Both the position numbers and the translations under genes were made by a program. Positions 52,222 through 60,371 of a stretch of DNA of 60,371 nucleotides are shown here, one piece after another. The notes below the pieces were generated by a model. The model was not told where the DNA came from. It saw only the letters and a program-made list of their open reading frames with translations, and searched no databases. Position 1 is the stretch's first letter. Every line of letters begins with the position of its first letter. This stretch comes from Zoogloea sp. GTDB lineage: Bacteria; Pseudomonadota; Gammaproteobacteria; Burkholderiales; Rhodocyclaceae. The stretch is from positions 1-60,371 of the forward strand of contig WBTZ01000010.1 in NCBI GenBank assembly GCA_009026175.1. The letters are read 5' to 3'.

Positions 52222-53393
52222 CCCGCCTGTCCCGTCAGAGCGTAGCGCTGCCCGGTGCGGTTGGCGGTGTCCATCATCAAGGCGTCGGCGTAAAACTTGG
52301 TAGCCCAGTTGGGATATTGCCAGGGATGGTAGCCCCCGTTCAGCGGATGAGAACCCTTGATACCACCCACCGTGGCCCGTTCATCACCAGCCAGAAGCTG
52401 GGTCCGCTTGACGAAGCCAAGAATCCGCGTGGTCGCCTCACGATAGCGTTCCTCACCGGTGATCTGGAACAGACGGCCCCAATTGATTCCCAGCTGGCAA
52501 TCGCCCGTCAGGCATGACCACTTGACCGTCGCACGCCACTGTTCATCGAAACGGCCTGGCAGGCGGCCATCAGCGGGAAGGGCGGCAATCATGGCATCAC
52601 CGATCTTGCGGGCCGCCACGATGAAATCCTCCCGTCCGGCGTAAGCGCCAATTTCAAGCAAACCCCGCATGGCGTAGGCAATCGTATGCGTGAAGGGTTG
52701 GGTGCTGTCCTGCAGGCAGTTGGTGTCAAGCCAGCCATTGGTCCGGGCCTGGGTCAATGCCCATTCGCAATTGCGCACGGCGGCATCGAGAAAGCGCCGT
52801 TCGCCGGTTATCTCGTGCGTCCGTGCCAAGCTCCATGCCGAACGGGTGTTGTAGGTGTTGATCTGCTTACCGGTCATCGGTGAACCGAATTTACGCCAGC
52901 AACCATCATCATCCATGATGTCGCACAGCCACGCGGACGCGCGGACGGCGGCAGCTCGATAACGCTCGTCCCGCTCCTCCTCGAAAGCCCGCACCCATCC
53001 GAAGATCACTTGCCCGGTGTTGAACACCGTGGGCTGATCGGAGTCGCCGAGGGCACCGGCCAGCACGCCCCCCTCCGGCAACTGGATGTCGATTTCCCAG
53101 TCAGCCATCCGCCGGGCCCGGGCCCGGCTGTCCTCATCGCCGGCGATGGCCGCATAGCGGTAGAGCGTGGGAATGATGTAGCCGGTTGTCTCAGGGTAGG
53201 ACGGCGCCCATCTTCGGGAGCGCACCAGCCAGGTCTGAGCGACACCGCCATTGCCCGTGACGTCCTGCGCATGTTTCAGCCAGGCAATGGCGGCATCCAG
53301 GTGGATACGGTTGTCGGTGGGTTGGGTCAGGCCGATGCCGAGCGTGTCTTTCAGCACAAGACGCTTCTGACGGAGGGTTTCGCTGATGTTCAT
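52218..53393 (-). CDS. Predicted (alpha/alpha)6-toroid protein of the polysaccharide operon
   Basis: The 391-residue product shows repeated helical hairpins with aromatic and acidic residues (AAIAWLKHAQDVTGNGGVAQTWLV, WVRAFEEERDERYRAAAVRASAWLCDI, WALTQARTNGWLDTN), like glycoside hydrolase-type (alpha/alpha)6 barrels. No signal peptide was seen at the ATG (53393). It is coupled to the GT4 gene downstream. A catalytic role on a glycan precursor is inferred; family not identified. Confidence 0.55.
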   Translation of the reverse strand: MNISETLRQKRLVLKDTLGIGLTQPTDNRIHLDAAIAWLKHAQDVTGNGGVAQTWLVRSRRWAPSYPETTGYIIPTLYRYAAIAGDEDSRARARRMADWEIDIQLPEGGVLAGALGDSDQPTVFNTGQVIFGWVRAFEEERDERYRAAAVRASAWLCDIMDDDGCWRKFGSPMTGKQINTYNTRSAWSLARTHEITGERRFLDAAVRNCEWALTQARTNGWLDTNCLQDSTQPFTHTIAYAMRGLLEIGAYAGREDFIVAARKIGDAMIAALPADGRLPGRFDEQWRATVKWSCLTGDCQLGINWGRLFQITGEERYREATTRILGFVKRTQLLAGDERATVGGIKGSHPLNGGYHPWQYPNWATKFYADALMMDTANRTGQRYALTGQAG

Positions 53394-53427
53394 CGCGCTT
53401 TCCAGGTCTTTCGGGATTTGTTGTAGA

Positions 53428-54282
53428 TCAGACGCCCGCCGCACCGGCCGGGGCATCAAAGAAATGATGACCTCCGGCCACAAAGCGGGCGGACTCGCGG
53501 CTGTGGTCCGCCGCAGTGATCCAGGTCAGGTTGGTGTTGCCGATACGGTCCGAGTGGAGCACGCCGGCCTGCTGCAGGTGAGCGACCAACCGGGACTCGC
53601 GGCGCAGGCGGTTTGCCTCGGCAGACAACACCCGCACCGCACATTCGTGGCGTTGACCATGCCGGTCGATCACCTGCCCGCTCACCAGGTCGGGCTCATA
53701 GAGCTCGCAAGGCAGCGTGGATGCCAGTTGATCCTCCACGAAGTGGGTATACGTGAAGGTCGAGAACGGCGCGTCGAAGCCCAGGATGATTGCCTCACGT
53801 TCGAGCAGCCGTCCAAACGGAGACTCCGCACCAAAGGGCCGCTCGGCATGCTCATGACCTTCGATGAAGGCCTCGGCATCTTCTCCCCAGGCAAGCAGCG
53901 GATGGGTGGGGCTAAGACTGCGACGCACATTCTCGCTGCGCCGGAACACCTCGGAAACCAGGCCCATCATCGATGGGCTGCGGGCAACGTTCATGGGCTT
54001 GCCCTTGGCCAGCCACTGGGCGGAACTCATGTTGTGATAGGGCATCGAGGTCATCACCAGAAGCCCCCCCTCACCCACCGCCCCCTTGAAAACCCGTACG
54101 GCATCAGCCGGCTTCCCGCGAAACCCGTTGTAGGGGAGCCACGATGAATGCACCATCAGGGTCGAGCCGGGACGCACCCCGCACTTGCGCAACCGGGCCG
54201 CAAGCTCCTCCGGGCCATAAGCCCACACAGTGCGGGCCGCCGTCTGCTTGAGCCACTGCTTCACTGCCCCTAGCCGGCTCAT
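53428..54282 (-). CDS. AAC(3)-family N-acetyltransferase
   Basis: The 284-residue product resembles aminoglycoside 3-N-acetyltransferase fold proteins (LMVHSSWLPYNGFRGKPADAV, GLLVMTSMPYHN, SPTHPLLAWGEDAEAFIEGHEHAERPFGAESPFGRLL). In this context it probably acetylates an amino sugar rather than an antibiotic. The ATG at 54282 overlaps the stop of the upstream glycosyltransferase (ATGA), and longer frames lie inside that gene. Confidence 0.82.
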   Translation of the reverse strand: MSRLGAVKQWLKQTAARTVWAYGPEELAARLRKCGVRPGSTLMVHSSWLPYNGFRGKPADAVRVFKGAVGEGGLLVMTSMPYHNMSSAQWLAKGKPMNVARSPSMMGLVSEVFRRSENVRRSLSPTHPLLAWGEDAEAFIEGHEHAERPFGAESPFGRLLEREAIILGFDAPFSTFTYTHFVEDQLASTLPCELYEPDLVSGQVIDRHGQRHECAVRVLSAEANRLRRESRLVAHLQQAGVLHSDRIGNTNLTWITAADHSRESARFVAGGHHFFDAPAGAAGV

Positions 54283-55691
54283 GCGCGCCTCCTGGGATAG
54301 GTGGCGACCACATCGTCGAGCAGACGCGCGAACCGCGCGGTAATGGCCTTGCGGTCGAACTGGGCCAGGTAGGCATCGTCGGAGTCGACCGTCTCGGGCA
54401 CCTTGCGGGCCAGCCAGTCGCGGAGCATTGCCTCGCACGCATCCACCGACTCGGCCGGTACGGCCTTGCCCAGGCGCGCGCGCTCGATGATCTGTTGGGT
54501 AGCACCTGGATCACACAGGGCAAAGATCGGGCGTCGGACCGAGACATACTCGAAGAGCTTGCCGGGAATCACCCCATCGGAGGTTTCGCCAGTGTCGACA
54601 ATCAGCAGCAGATAGTCACAATTGACCTGTGCATTCATTGCCTCCGCATAACTGACATCACCTGCAAAGTCATACAGATGGGCAATCCCGTACTGCTCGA
54701 GAATCCTGTCGTAGCGCTCGCGGATCGATGTTTCAACACCTCCGAGAATACGCACCCGGGCACGTCCGGCCAGGGTCGGATCGCTCCGGTGGATACGCCC
54801 CAGGGCCTCCGCAAAAGCGTGCCCGCGCCGATTCTTGAACAGGCGCCCGGTGTAGACGAACTCGACCGTCTCACCCGCAAACGGGCGGGTACGCTGGCGA
54901 TCTCCATACAGTTCGGTGTCGTAGCCGTTGGTCAGGGTCTCCCAGCGTGCCTTGAGATTCGGGTGCAACCGTTGCATGTAGGCGGTCTTGGGCTCCGAGA
55001 CCGTGATCACCACGTCCGCCTCACGCAGAAGGCGCTTTTCCATTCGAAACTCAAGCTTCTTGCGCCAGTCGGGTACCCACTCCCGCAGCACGTCGCCAAA
55101 CCAGAGATCACGATAATCCACAAGCCATGGAATCCCCGTCTCCTTCCGCAACGCGTAGCCGGCGAACATGCTGGCAAAGGGAGGGAGCGTCGTGTAGATC
55201 GCATCGATCCGGCCCTCTGCGCAGAGGGGTCGGGCCACGTCGACCACGGCCTTGGCCCACGGACGGTAATCGTCCGGAATATGTACGAAATTTCGCAGGA
55301 TCCACCGCGTGAAGGCATGGGCACGATCCATCAGGCCACCTTGCGCCTGGGTGGATACGGGCGCCGGGGCCCGCATGCCAACGGACGCAGCGGAACCGGC
55401 TGGGGCCGCAGCCTGGGCCGGACTCCGGCCGAGCAGGCGCTTCACCGCATTGGCGATCTCCGCCTCGATATCCCGCAGGGGCAGGCGGATGACCTCCACC
55501 CCATCGGTGATCTCGGCCATCAGCGAAGGGTCATAGTTGGGCTCCGTGCCATTGGGCTGCAGCGTGATGACGATGGAACGCCATCCGTACTGCTGGAGCT
55601 GCTCGACGAATTTGACCGTACGGATCCGGCCGATGGTCTTGAGTGGCGGAAATTCTCCCGCGATCACCAGCAAGGTGCGCGGTTCAGACAT
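54279..55691 (-). CDS. Glycosyltransferase, family 4-like
   Basis: The 470-residue GT-B enzyme begins EPRTLLVIAGEFPPLKTIGRIRTVKFVEQL, a WbnK/FemA-independent GT4-type start, with VDYRDLWFGD, EFVYTGRLFKNRRGHAFAEALGRI, and a Glu-containing end segment GVIPGKLFEYVSVRRPIFAL. An Ala-rich insert (about residues 90-115) is present. It overlaps the GT gene upstream by eight bases. Confidence 0.85.
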   Translation of the reverse strand: MSEPRTLLVIAGEFPPLKTIGRIRTVKFVEQLQQYGWRSIVITLQPNGTEPNYDPSLMAEITDGVEVIRLPLRDIEAEIANAVKRLLGRSPAQAAAPAGSAASVGMRAPAPVSTQAQGGLMDRAHAFTRWILRNFVHIPDDYRPWAKAVVDVARPLCAEGRIDAIYTTLPPFASMFAGYALRKETGIPWLVDYRDLWFGDVLREWVPDWRKKLEFRMEKRLLREADVVITVSEPKTAYMQRLHPNLKARWETLTNGYDTELYGDRQRTRPFAGETVEFVYTGRLFKNRRGHAFAEALGRIHRSDPTLAGRARVRILGGVETSIRERYDRILEQYGIAHLYDFAGDVSYAEAMNAQVNCDYLLLIVDTGETSDGVIPGKLFEYVSVRRPIFALCDPGATQQIIERARLGKAVPAESVDACEAMLRDWLARKVPETVDSDDAYLAQFDRKAITARFARLLDDVVATYPRRRA

Positions 55692-56943
55692 GCTTCTCTC
55701 CCTTGTTCTGTAACGTGCGGCATAGATCCTGGAAAATACCGACCCGATTGGTCCAGCTGTTCACCTGGGCATGGCGGAGCGCGCCCGCCTCCAGCGCCCC
55801 GCGCAGCACGTCGTCACCCAGTATGCGGATGATGGCACTGCCGATCTCCTCGACACTCTCACCATTCACGAGCAGCCCGCTCACGCCGTCCCGGACCGCC
55901 TCGACAGCGCCACCGGCGCGACCGCCAATCACGGCACGGCCACAGGCGTTGGCCTCCAGGAAGACCAGGCCGAAGCCTTCCGTGTCACCGTCAGGCATGG
56001 TCCTGTTCGGCATCACGAACAGGCTGGCGCTGCGGTAGGCCGCCAGGAGTCCGGCATCGTCCACAGACCCCGTAAACGTGATGCTGCCGGCTACCCCGGA
56101 CGCTTCGGCGCGCGCCTGCAACTCGGGTCGCTGCGGACCGTCCCCGACAATGACCAGATGCGCATCGGGGTGTGCCTGGCAGACCCGCGACCACGCCTCG
56201 ATGGTCTTGTCGAAGCCCTTGCGCGGCACCAGCCGTCCCACCGCGACCACCAGACGCTTGCCCTGCAGCCCGAAGCGTGCGCGCAAAGCGGCATCATCGG
56301 GCCCCGGCGAGAAGCGGCGGGTATCGACACCATTCTCGATCAGGCAGATCCGCTCTGGCGCCACCCCCATCTGCTCCGCCAGCGCACGCTCGGTGAAGCG
56401 GCTGACCGCCACGACGGCATCGGCGGCCTGGAGATGCGCAGCGCGCTGCCGGCCGAAGGAGCCCGCGTCCAGGCGCTGGGTGACTTCCTCTCCGTGCACG
56501 TAGAGCACCATCCGCGTGCCGGCAACCCGCCTGAAGAACTCGGCCAGCCACGCCATCGAGGCGAGCTCGCCGATGCAGATGACCCGGATGTTGTGCTTGC
56601 GGATCAACCCCCAGACGGTGCGGATCACCTTCAGGCGCAGCGGAATGTCGATGGTCAGGTAACGCCAGGCCGACACCAGCTTGTTTGCCGGGGGAGGCAT
56701 CACCTGCGGTCGCAGCAGGTCGAGCCGATGCACGGGAAAGCCGCAGACTGCATCATGTTCGCGCCAGCCCGGGATCTCGGCGCCGGTCTCGTAGTGCCGG
56801 CGGGTCGCCAGGGCGACCATGCTGCCGGCCGGCGCATAGCGGCACAGGTTGGCATAGACCGTTGCCGATCCGCCCTGGATCGGCGTGAAGATGCTGGCCA
56901 CCATCAGGCAGCCGCCTTCCGGCATCAGATCACGCGCCGTCAT
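55684..56943 (-). CDS. Family 4 glycosyltransferase
   Basis: The 419-residue GT-B enzyme has GGSATVYANLCRY near the N-terminus and a donor-site domain with LVVAVGRLVPRKGFDKTIEAW, LVIVGDGPQRPEL and DTEGFGLVFLEANACGRAVIGG. It is coupled to xrtA (ATGA at 56940-56943) and overlaps the following GT gene. It probably acts early in assembling the glycan of the exosortase island. Confidence 0.92.
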   Translation of the reverse strand: MTARDLMPEGGCLMVASIFTPIQGGSATVYANLCRYAPAGSMVALATRRHYETGAEIPGWREHDAVCGFPVHRLDLLRPQVMPPPANKLVSAWRYLTIDIPLRLKVIRTVWGLIRKHNIRVICIGELASMAWLAEFFRRVAGTRMVLYVHGEEVTQRLDAGSFGRQRAAHLQAADAVVAVSRFTERALAEQMGVAPERICLIENGVDTRRFSPGPDDAALRARFGLQGKRLVVAVGRLVPRKGFDKTIEAWSRVCQAHPDAHLVIVGDGPQRPELQARAEASGVAGSITFTGSVDDAGLLAAYRSASLFVMPNRTMPDGDTEGFGLVFLEANACGRAVIGGRAGGAVEAVRDGVSGLLVNGESVEEIGSAIIRILGDDVLRGALEAGALRHAQVNSWTNRVGIFQDLCRTLQNKGEKHV

Positions 56944-58502
56944 TGACCAGCAACCCGATCCAGATCGCGCAGCAGGCCGTCCAGATACTTCGCCTCGAAG
57001 GCCTGCGTCCTGTTGCTGGCCGCTTCCAGGTTCTCCTTGCTGTACGCGGTGATTGCCACAAACGCGGAATCGTCCCCCTTCCCGCGCAGGCGCGCCAGAA
57101 TCTGCATCAGCTTGCTGCCCATGTCGTTGGTGGTAGTCATGCCGCCGACCCAGTACAGGTGATGCATGGCTGCATGCCTCCCGTTGCGGACGTAGCCTTC
57201 AAGCAGCCGGCCCGGCATGTCCGGCCCCCCACGACCGACGTTCGCCGAGTAGGACCAGCTCCAGTCCCCGGTAGGCTCGAGCTTGTTGAGCACGCTCACC
57301 ATCTCGCTGCCCTGCTTCTGGTCACGGTAATAGGCAATGAAGACATCCACCGGCTCCCCATTGAAAAGATAGGTGGCCTGATGGACGACCCGTGCTCCCG
57401 GGAAGGCCGGACGCACCCCCTCCTCGCTGGCAGCCGCATGCTCCAGCCCGGCCAGGGAGGCCATCACCAGGGATGGGGCAGCCCCATCGTTGGCGGACTC
57501 CACAAGGCCCGAGGCCAGGTGCCAGCCGTAAGGCACCAGCGCGGCAACCACAGCGGCGGACAAGATCCGCCACAGTGGCGCAGGCTGTCCCCCTGCCGCG
57601 GCAGGGTCCGCCACCGGAGCCGGGTCACGCCAGCGGGCGCCGATGGCAAAGCTCACGAAAATGGCCACCCCGAAGATCAGCCAGCCCAGGGCCAGGTGAC
57701 TCATGCCCAGGCCCCACTCGTTGCCGGTGAGGTGTGCCACCATGACAATCATGTAGGCACGAATCCAGTTGGCGATCAGGGGCATGATCAACGCCCAGAC
57801 CATGAACAGGGCACGCTTCAGCGGCCGGGTGTAGGTCAGGTAGGCAAAGAAGGCCCCGATGAAGATCGACGTCATGAGGTAGCGGATACCCCCGCAGGCC
57901 TCGATCACCGACCAGCGCCCGCTCGGAATGACAAAGTTACGCCCTTCCTGGTAAACCGGCACACCGCTCTCGCGGAGCGCCACGACCGTTGCATCGGCCG
58001 TCCAGTTCATCAGGATCGGCAGCACATCGTGGCCAAAGGGCACCGCAAAGATCAGGAAGCTCAGGGGACCCAGGGTCAGCCTGGCGGCCCGGTCACCCGC
58101 TATCGCCCAGACGGCAGCAAAGATCATGAACACGACGGCGAACTGAACAAGCGCGGCCACCGAGACCATGTTTCCCAGCAAGGCGGCCATACCCAGGAGG
58201 TTCAGAACGACAAGCCCCTTCAGGGAGGGGCGGCACTTCACCTGGACGAGTTGGGCGCGCTTGATCCACAGCAGGTAGGCAACGACAAGCAGGACCACAT
58301 AACCGTGGGCATGGCTGGGCAAGGTCTCCCAGGCCTCCAGCACCAGGGCCACATGGGGACGGAAACTCAGGAGGATTGCCGCCCAGACCAGCACGACCAC
58401 TGCGAGTACCAGTGCCGACCGCCCGCTGGCCGCGCCGCCCCCCGCGGAAACACTGGGCGGGACTCCACCCGGGTCGTGGGCTTGTCGATTCAGAAGAGTC
58501 AT
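56940..58502 (-). CDS. xrtA: Exosortase A with fused EpsI domain
   Basis: The 520-residue product has an N-terminal membrane domain with exosortase catalytic residues Cys203 (EACGGIRYL), Arg248 (NWIRAYMIVM) and His269 (GMSHLALGW), and a C-terminal periplasmic EpsI-type domain (about residues 310-520). Exosortase A cuts and anchors proteins with PEP-CTERM tails. Fusion of EpsI to XrtA is common. It overlaps the ligase gene by four bases. No PEP-CTERM substrate gene was seen in this window. Confidence 0.93.
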   Translation of the reverse strand: MTLLNRQAHDPGGVPPSVSAGGGAASGRSALVLAVVVLVWAAILLSFRPHVALVLEAWETLPSHAHGYVVLLVVAYLLWIKRAQLVQVKCRPSLKGLVVLNLLGMAALLGNMVSVAALVQFAVVFMIFAAVWAIAGDRAARLTLGPLSFLIFAVPFGHDVLPILMNWTADATVVALRESGVPVYQEGRNFVIPSGRWSVIEACGGIRYLMTSIFIGAFFAYLTYTRPLKRALFMVWALIMPLIANWIRAYMIVMVAHLTGNEWGLGMSHLALGWLIFGVAIFVSFAIGARWRDPAPVADPAAAGGQPAPLWRILSAAVVAALVPYGWHLASGLVESANDGAAPSLVMASLAGLEHAAASEEGVRPAFPGARVVHQATYLFNGEPVDVFIAYYRDQKQGSEMVSVLNKLEPTGDWSWSYSANVGRGGPDMPGRLLEGYVRNGRHAAMHHLYWVGGMTTTNDMGSKLMQILARLRGKGDDSAFVAITAYSKENLEAASNRTQAFEAKYLDGLLRDLDRVAGQ

Positions 58503-59854
58503 TGGATCATTCCACTGCCAGTTACCCGCATGTTACGGGGGACGTTCTGCTCTGCCGGTTGTCCAGTCGAACCATTCCCGGCCTCCGCCAGGTGCTGCCG
58601 CACCCACAGATCCGTCGCCACGAGAATGACCATGAGATAGTAGGGCATGTCCCAGTACGCAAGGCTGAGGAAGGCGCCACCCACCGCGAAACCGATCAGG
58701 CTGACCTTGAACATGGCGCCCAGTTGCTGGACCCATTCAAGGTCCGCCCTCCCCTTCGCCAGGGACTCGAGACGCCCCGCCGTTCGATAGGTCAGGAACC
58801 AGAACAGCAAGTACAGGAGCAGGCCAATGTAGCCATGCTGTCCCAGTATCTGGAAATAGACGCTGTGGGCGACGATCACGAAATCGGGGTCGGGCGCGTA
58901 CATCTGGTAGATGAAGGGTGTATCCGTCACGAAGCCCGCTCCCACCGGACGGCTGTTGGCGATATTGATCGCCATGGTCCAGGCGTTGATCCGCCCCATC
59001 GCCGACTTGTCTTCCTCATAGGTCTTGATGGTGTTCATGCGCGAAGTCCACTCCTCCGGCATGAACATGAACACGGCGGGTGCCATGACCAGCAGCGCCA
59101 GCCCGATCGCCAGCTTGGACTTGCTGCGCCACCACAGCATTGCCGACATGGCGGAGATGGCCAGCAAGGCGCCCCGGGATTGACTCCCCACCGCCGACAA
59201 GGCCGTCAGCCCCATCAGCACATACAGCCCGCGGTTGAACCAGACCTTGCGCAGTTTCTTCAGCACGGGCAGGCGCAACGCCGTGTCTGCCTGCAGGGTC
59301 AGGTAATAGGCCAGCGGAATCATCACGATCAGCGCCACCGCCAGTTCGTTGTTGCCCTCGATGGGACTCTCGGCAGGGCCCCACACCCGCTGCGACCCTC
59401 CGGTCGTCAGCGTGAAGATGCCGCCCTTAGCCCCGAAGTAGCCGATCGAGATCACCAGCACGCCGATCAAGCCCAGGATCTGCTCGCGGGTGCGCACGAC
59501 GGAGGCCGTCACCACCAGCATCAGCATCACCTTGAGCACATCGATGTAGACCGTCAGGCTCTCCGCCGAGTGGATGGCGAGGGCCGTGGTCAGGCCCATC
59601 CAGATCACCATCAGGATCAGGACCACCACCGGCCCACCGCTCGGCCAGCGGACCTCCTTGGAGTGGGCGAACATCGATACGGCCGTGATGGCCACGGAAG
59701 CCAGGGCAAAGGGCATCGTATAGGCAAAACCCCAGCCGAGCCGGTGGGGGTTCATCACGCCGATCCAGACCCACAGCAGCGCACCGTAATAGGGATTCTT
59801 GAGCGCCTTTATCGCTCCGTAGGAGAACAGCAGCAGTACCAGTACGTCACGCAC
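58499..59854 (-). CDS. Exosortase-A-associated O-glycosylation ligase-like protein (Wzy family)
   Basis: The 451-residue polytopic membrane protein has about ten hydrophobic segments and the large periplasmic loop of O-antigen ligase/Wzy-C proteins, with GGIFTLTTGGSQRVWGPAESPIEGNNELA and NSRPVGAGFVTDTPF. It resembles the putative O-glycosylation ligase found next to xrtA (TIGR03097). It may transfer assembled glycan to exported proteins or polymerise it. Confidence 0.88.
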   Translation of the reverse strand: MRDVLVLLLFSYGAIKALKNPYYGALLWVWIGVMNPHRLGWGFAYTMPFALASVAITAVSMFAHSKEVRWPSGGPVVVLILMVIWMGLTTALAIHSAESLTVYIDVLKVMLMLVVTASVVRTREQILGLIGVLVISIGYFGAKGGIFTLTTGGSQRVWGPAESPIEGNNELAVALIVMIPLAYYLTLQADTALRLPVLKKLRKVWFNRGLYVLMGLTALSAVGSQSRGALLAISAMSAMLWWRSKSKLAIGLALLVMAPAVFMFMPEEWTSRMNTIKTYEEDKSAMGRINAWTMAINIANSRPVGAGFVTDTPFIYQMYAPDPDFVIVAHSVYFQILGQHGYIGLLLYLLFWFLTYRTAGRLESLAKGRADLEWVQQLGAMFKVSLIGFAVGGAFLSLAYWDMPYYLMVILVATDLWVRQHLAEAGNGSTGQPAEQNVPRNMRVTGSGMIQ

Positions 59855-59897
59855 GTCTCACTCTCCGATTCTTCCAGGGGCTCGCCTTGCGCAGCCC

Positions 59898-60371
59898 TTA
59901 TCGTCCTGCCGGCACGCTGGCCGCCACCCGGCTGACCACGTAACGGAATTTTCCCGATGCCTCGGCCGGAAGCACATCGACCTGCTTCACGTCGATCACG
60001 ACGGCCTCGCCGAGCCGGCGCCGCAGGCCGCTCGCGATGCGCCCCGGGTCATCCGGCTGGAAAGCCGGACCCGGCACCACATATACCGTCGTCAAGTCCA
60101 GGCTCTCCTGGACGATCTTGAACGACGCGACGCCCGGAATATCCCGAAGAACATAAATCAAGGCAAGGCCATGCATCACGGTTCCGTCAGCAGCGATGAC
60201 AAAATCGGTGCTCCGGCCCTGGATCTCGCTGAGAACCGGCAAGCCACGCCCACATGCGCAGGCCTGTTGCCCAAGGACACCGACATCACCGGTGCGGTAC
60301 CGGATGAAGGGGTAATCGCGCGTCGCGAGGTGCGTCACGACGATCTCCCCGGACTGCCCCGGCGGCAGGAC
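59898..60371 (-). CDS. Phenylacetate-CoA ligase-like (CapK-type) adenylation protein, C-terminal part
   Basis: The frame enters from the right window edge (VLPPGQSGEIVVTHLATRD) and ends at 59898, so only about the last 157 residues are seen. RYRTGDVGVLGQQACACGRGLPVLSEIQGRSTDF is the C-terminal hallmark of PaaK/CapK-like AMP-binding enzymes, which in exosortase loci have unknown acyl substrates. The coding frame is continuous past the internal start, so the true N-terminus is outside. It lies 43 bases upstream of the ligase-like gene. Confidence 0.8.
   Translation of the reverse strand, partial: VLPPGQSGEIVVTHLATRDYPFIRYRTGDVGVLGQQACACGRGLPVLSEIQGRSTDFVIAADGTVMHGLALIYVLRDIPGVASFKIVQESLDLTTVYVVPGPAFQPDDPGRIASGLRRRLGEAVVIDVKQVDVLPAEASGKFRYVVSRVAASVPAGR

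Noticed and set aside
1-60371. CRISPR array, insertion sequence or prophage
   Set aside because: No regularly spaced repeat, transposase, integrase or phage structural gene was seen on either strand.

Overview
The window is GC-rich (roughly 64% by eye) and reads as a chromosome segment of a betaproteobacterium, most likely a Rhodocyclales/Azospira-like organism. The supporting evidence is the gene content and order (argF-argG, hupB-tRNA-Val-tRNA-Asp-ppiD next to fabI, a LysR gene divergent from fpr, an exosortase-A island). The genus is an inference from gene content only.

Layout. 1-5.0 kb: the 3' end of imuB, a MATE exporter, an outer-membrane-like protein, an M61 peptidase and a periplasmic binding protein. 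5.05-5.47 kb: a non-coding stretch with several DnaA-box-like 9-mers. 5.5-13.2 kb: a LysR regulator divergent from ferredoxin-NADP reductase (fpr), a MAPEG protein with a PHA depolymerase, an MsbA-like ABC exporter, a FeeM-like N-acyltransferase and ettA. 13.3-18.5 kb: a minus-strand electron-transfer operon encoding a heptaheme cytochrome, a membrane cytochrome b, a monoheme cytochrome c, an MtrA/DmsE-type decaheme cytochrome and an MtrB/PioB-type porin, with an FNR-type site upstream. 18.7-25.4 kb: a MOSC protein, small proteins, a subtilase preceded by a small propeptide-like lipoprotein, and dnaE2 with a perfect LexA box. 25.5-31.05 kb: a lipoprotein, then a plus-strand run of diheme peroxidase, porin, FMN-binding protein, ApbE and a small four-helix membrane protein. 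31-38.9 kb: an orphan peptide-binding lipoprotein and housekeeping genes (fabI, ppiD, two tRNAs, hupB, rpsT, thiolase). 38.9-45.5 kb: CobD/CbiB-like, NUDIX and retropepsin-like genes, a glutamine amidotransferase, and an arginine operon (argF-argG) trailing into DUF2788, ppnP, yajQ and a YjfB-like peptide. 45.9-60.4 kb: a polysaccharide/exosortase-A island, mostly one translationally coupled minus-strand operon.

How genes work together. The main system is the 13.3-18.5 kb operon. The heptaheme plus cytochrome b pair looks like a quinone-cytochrome c oxidoreductase (similar in plan to Geobacter CbcBA). The monoheme protein would shuttle across the periplasm, and the decaheme plus porin would carry electrons across the outer membrane. 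A second redox locus at 26.4-31 kb combines c-type heme, covalent flavin and probable b-heme components. imuB and dnaE2 are SOS-mutagenesis partners, but here they sit 22 kb apart. The exosortase island pairs XrtA with a ligase, a flippase, glycosyltransferases and an acetyltransferase; no PEP-CTERM substrate was seen in the window.
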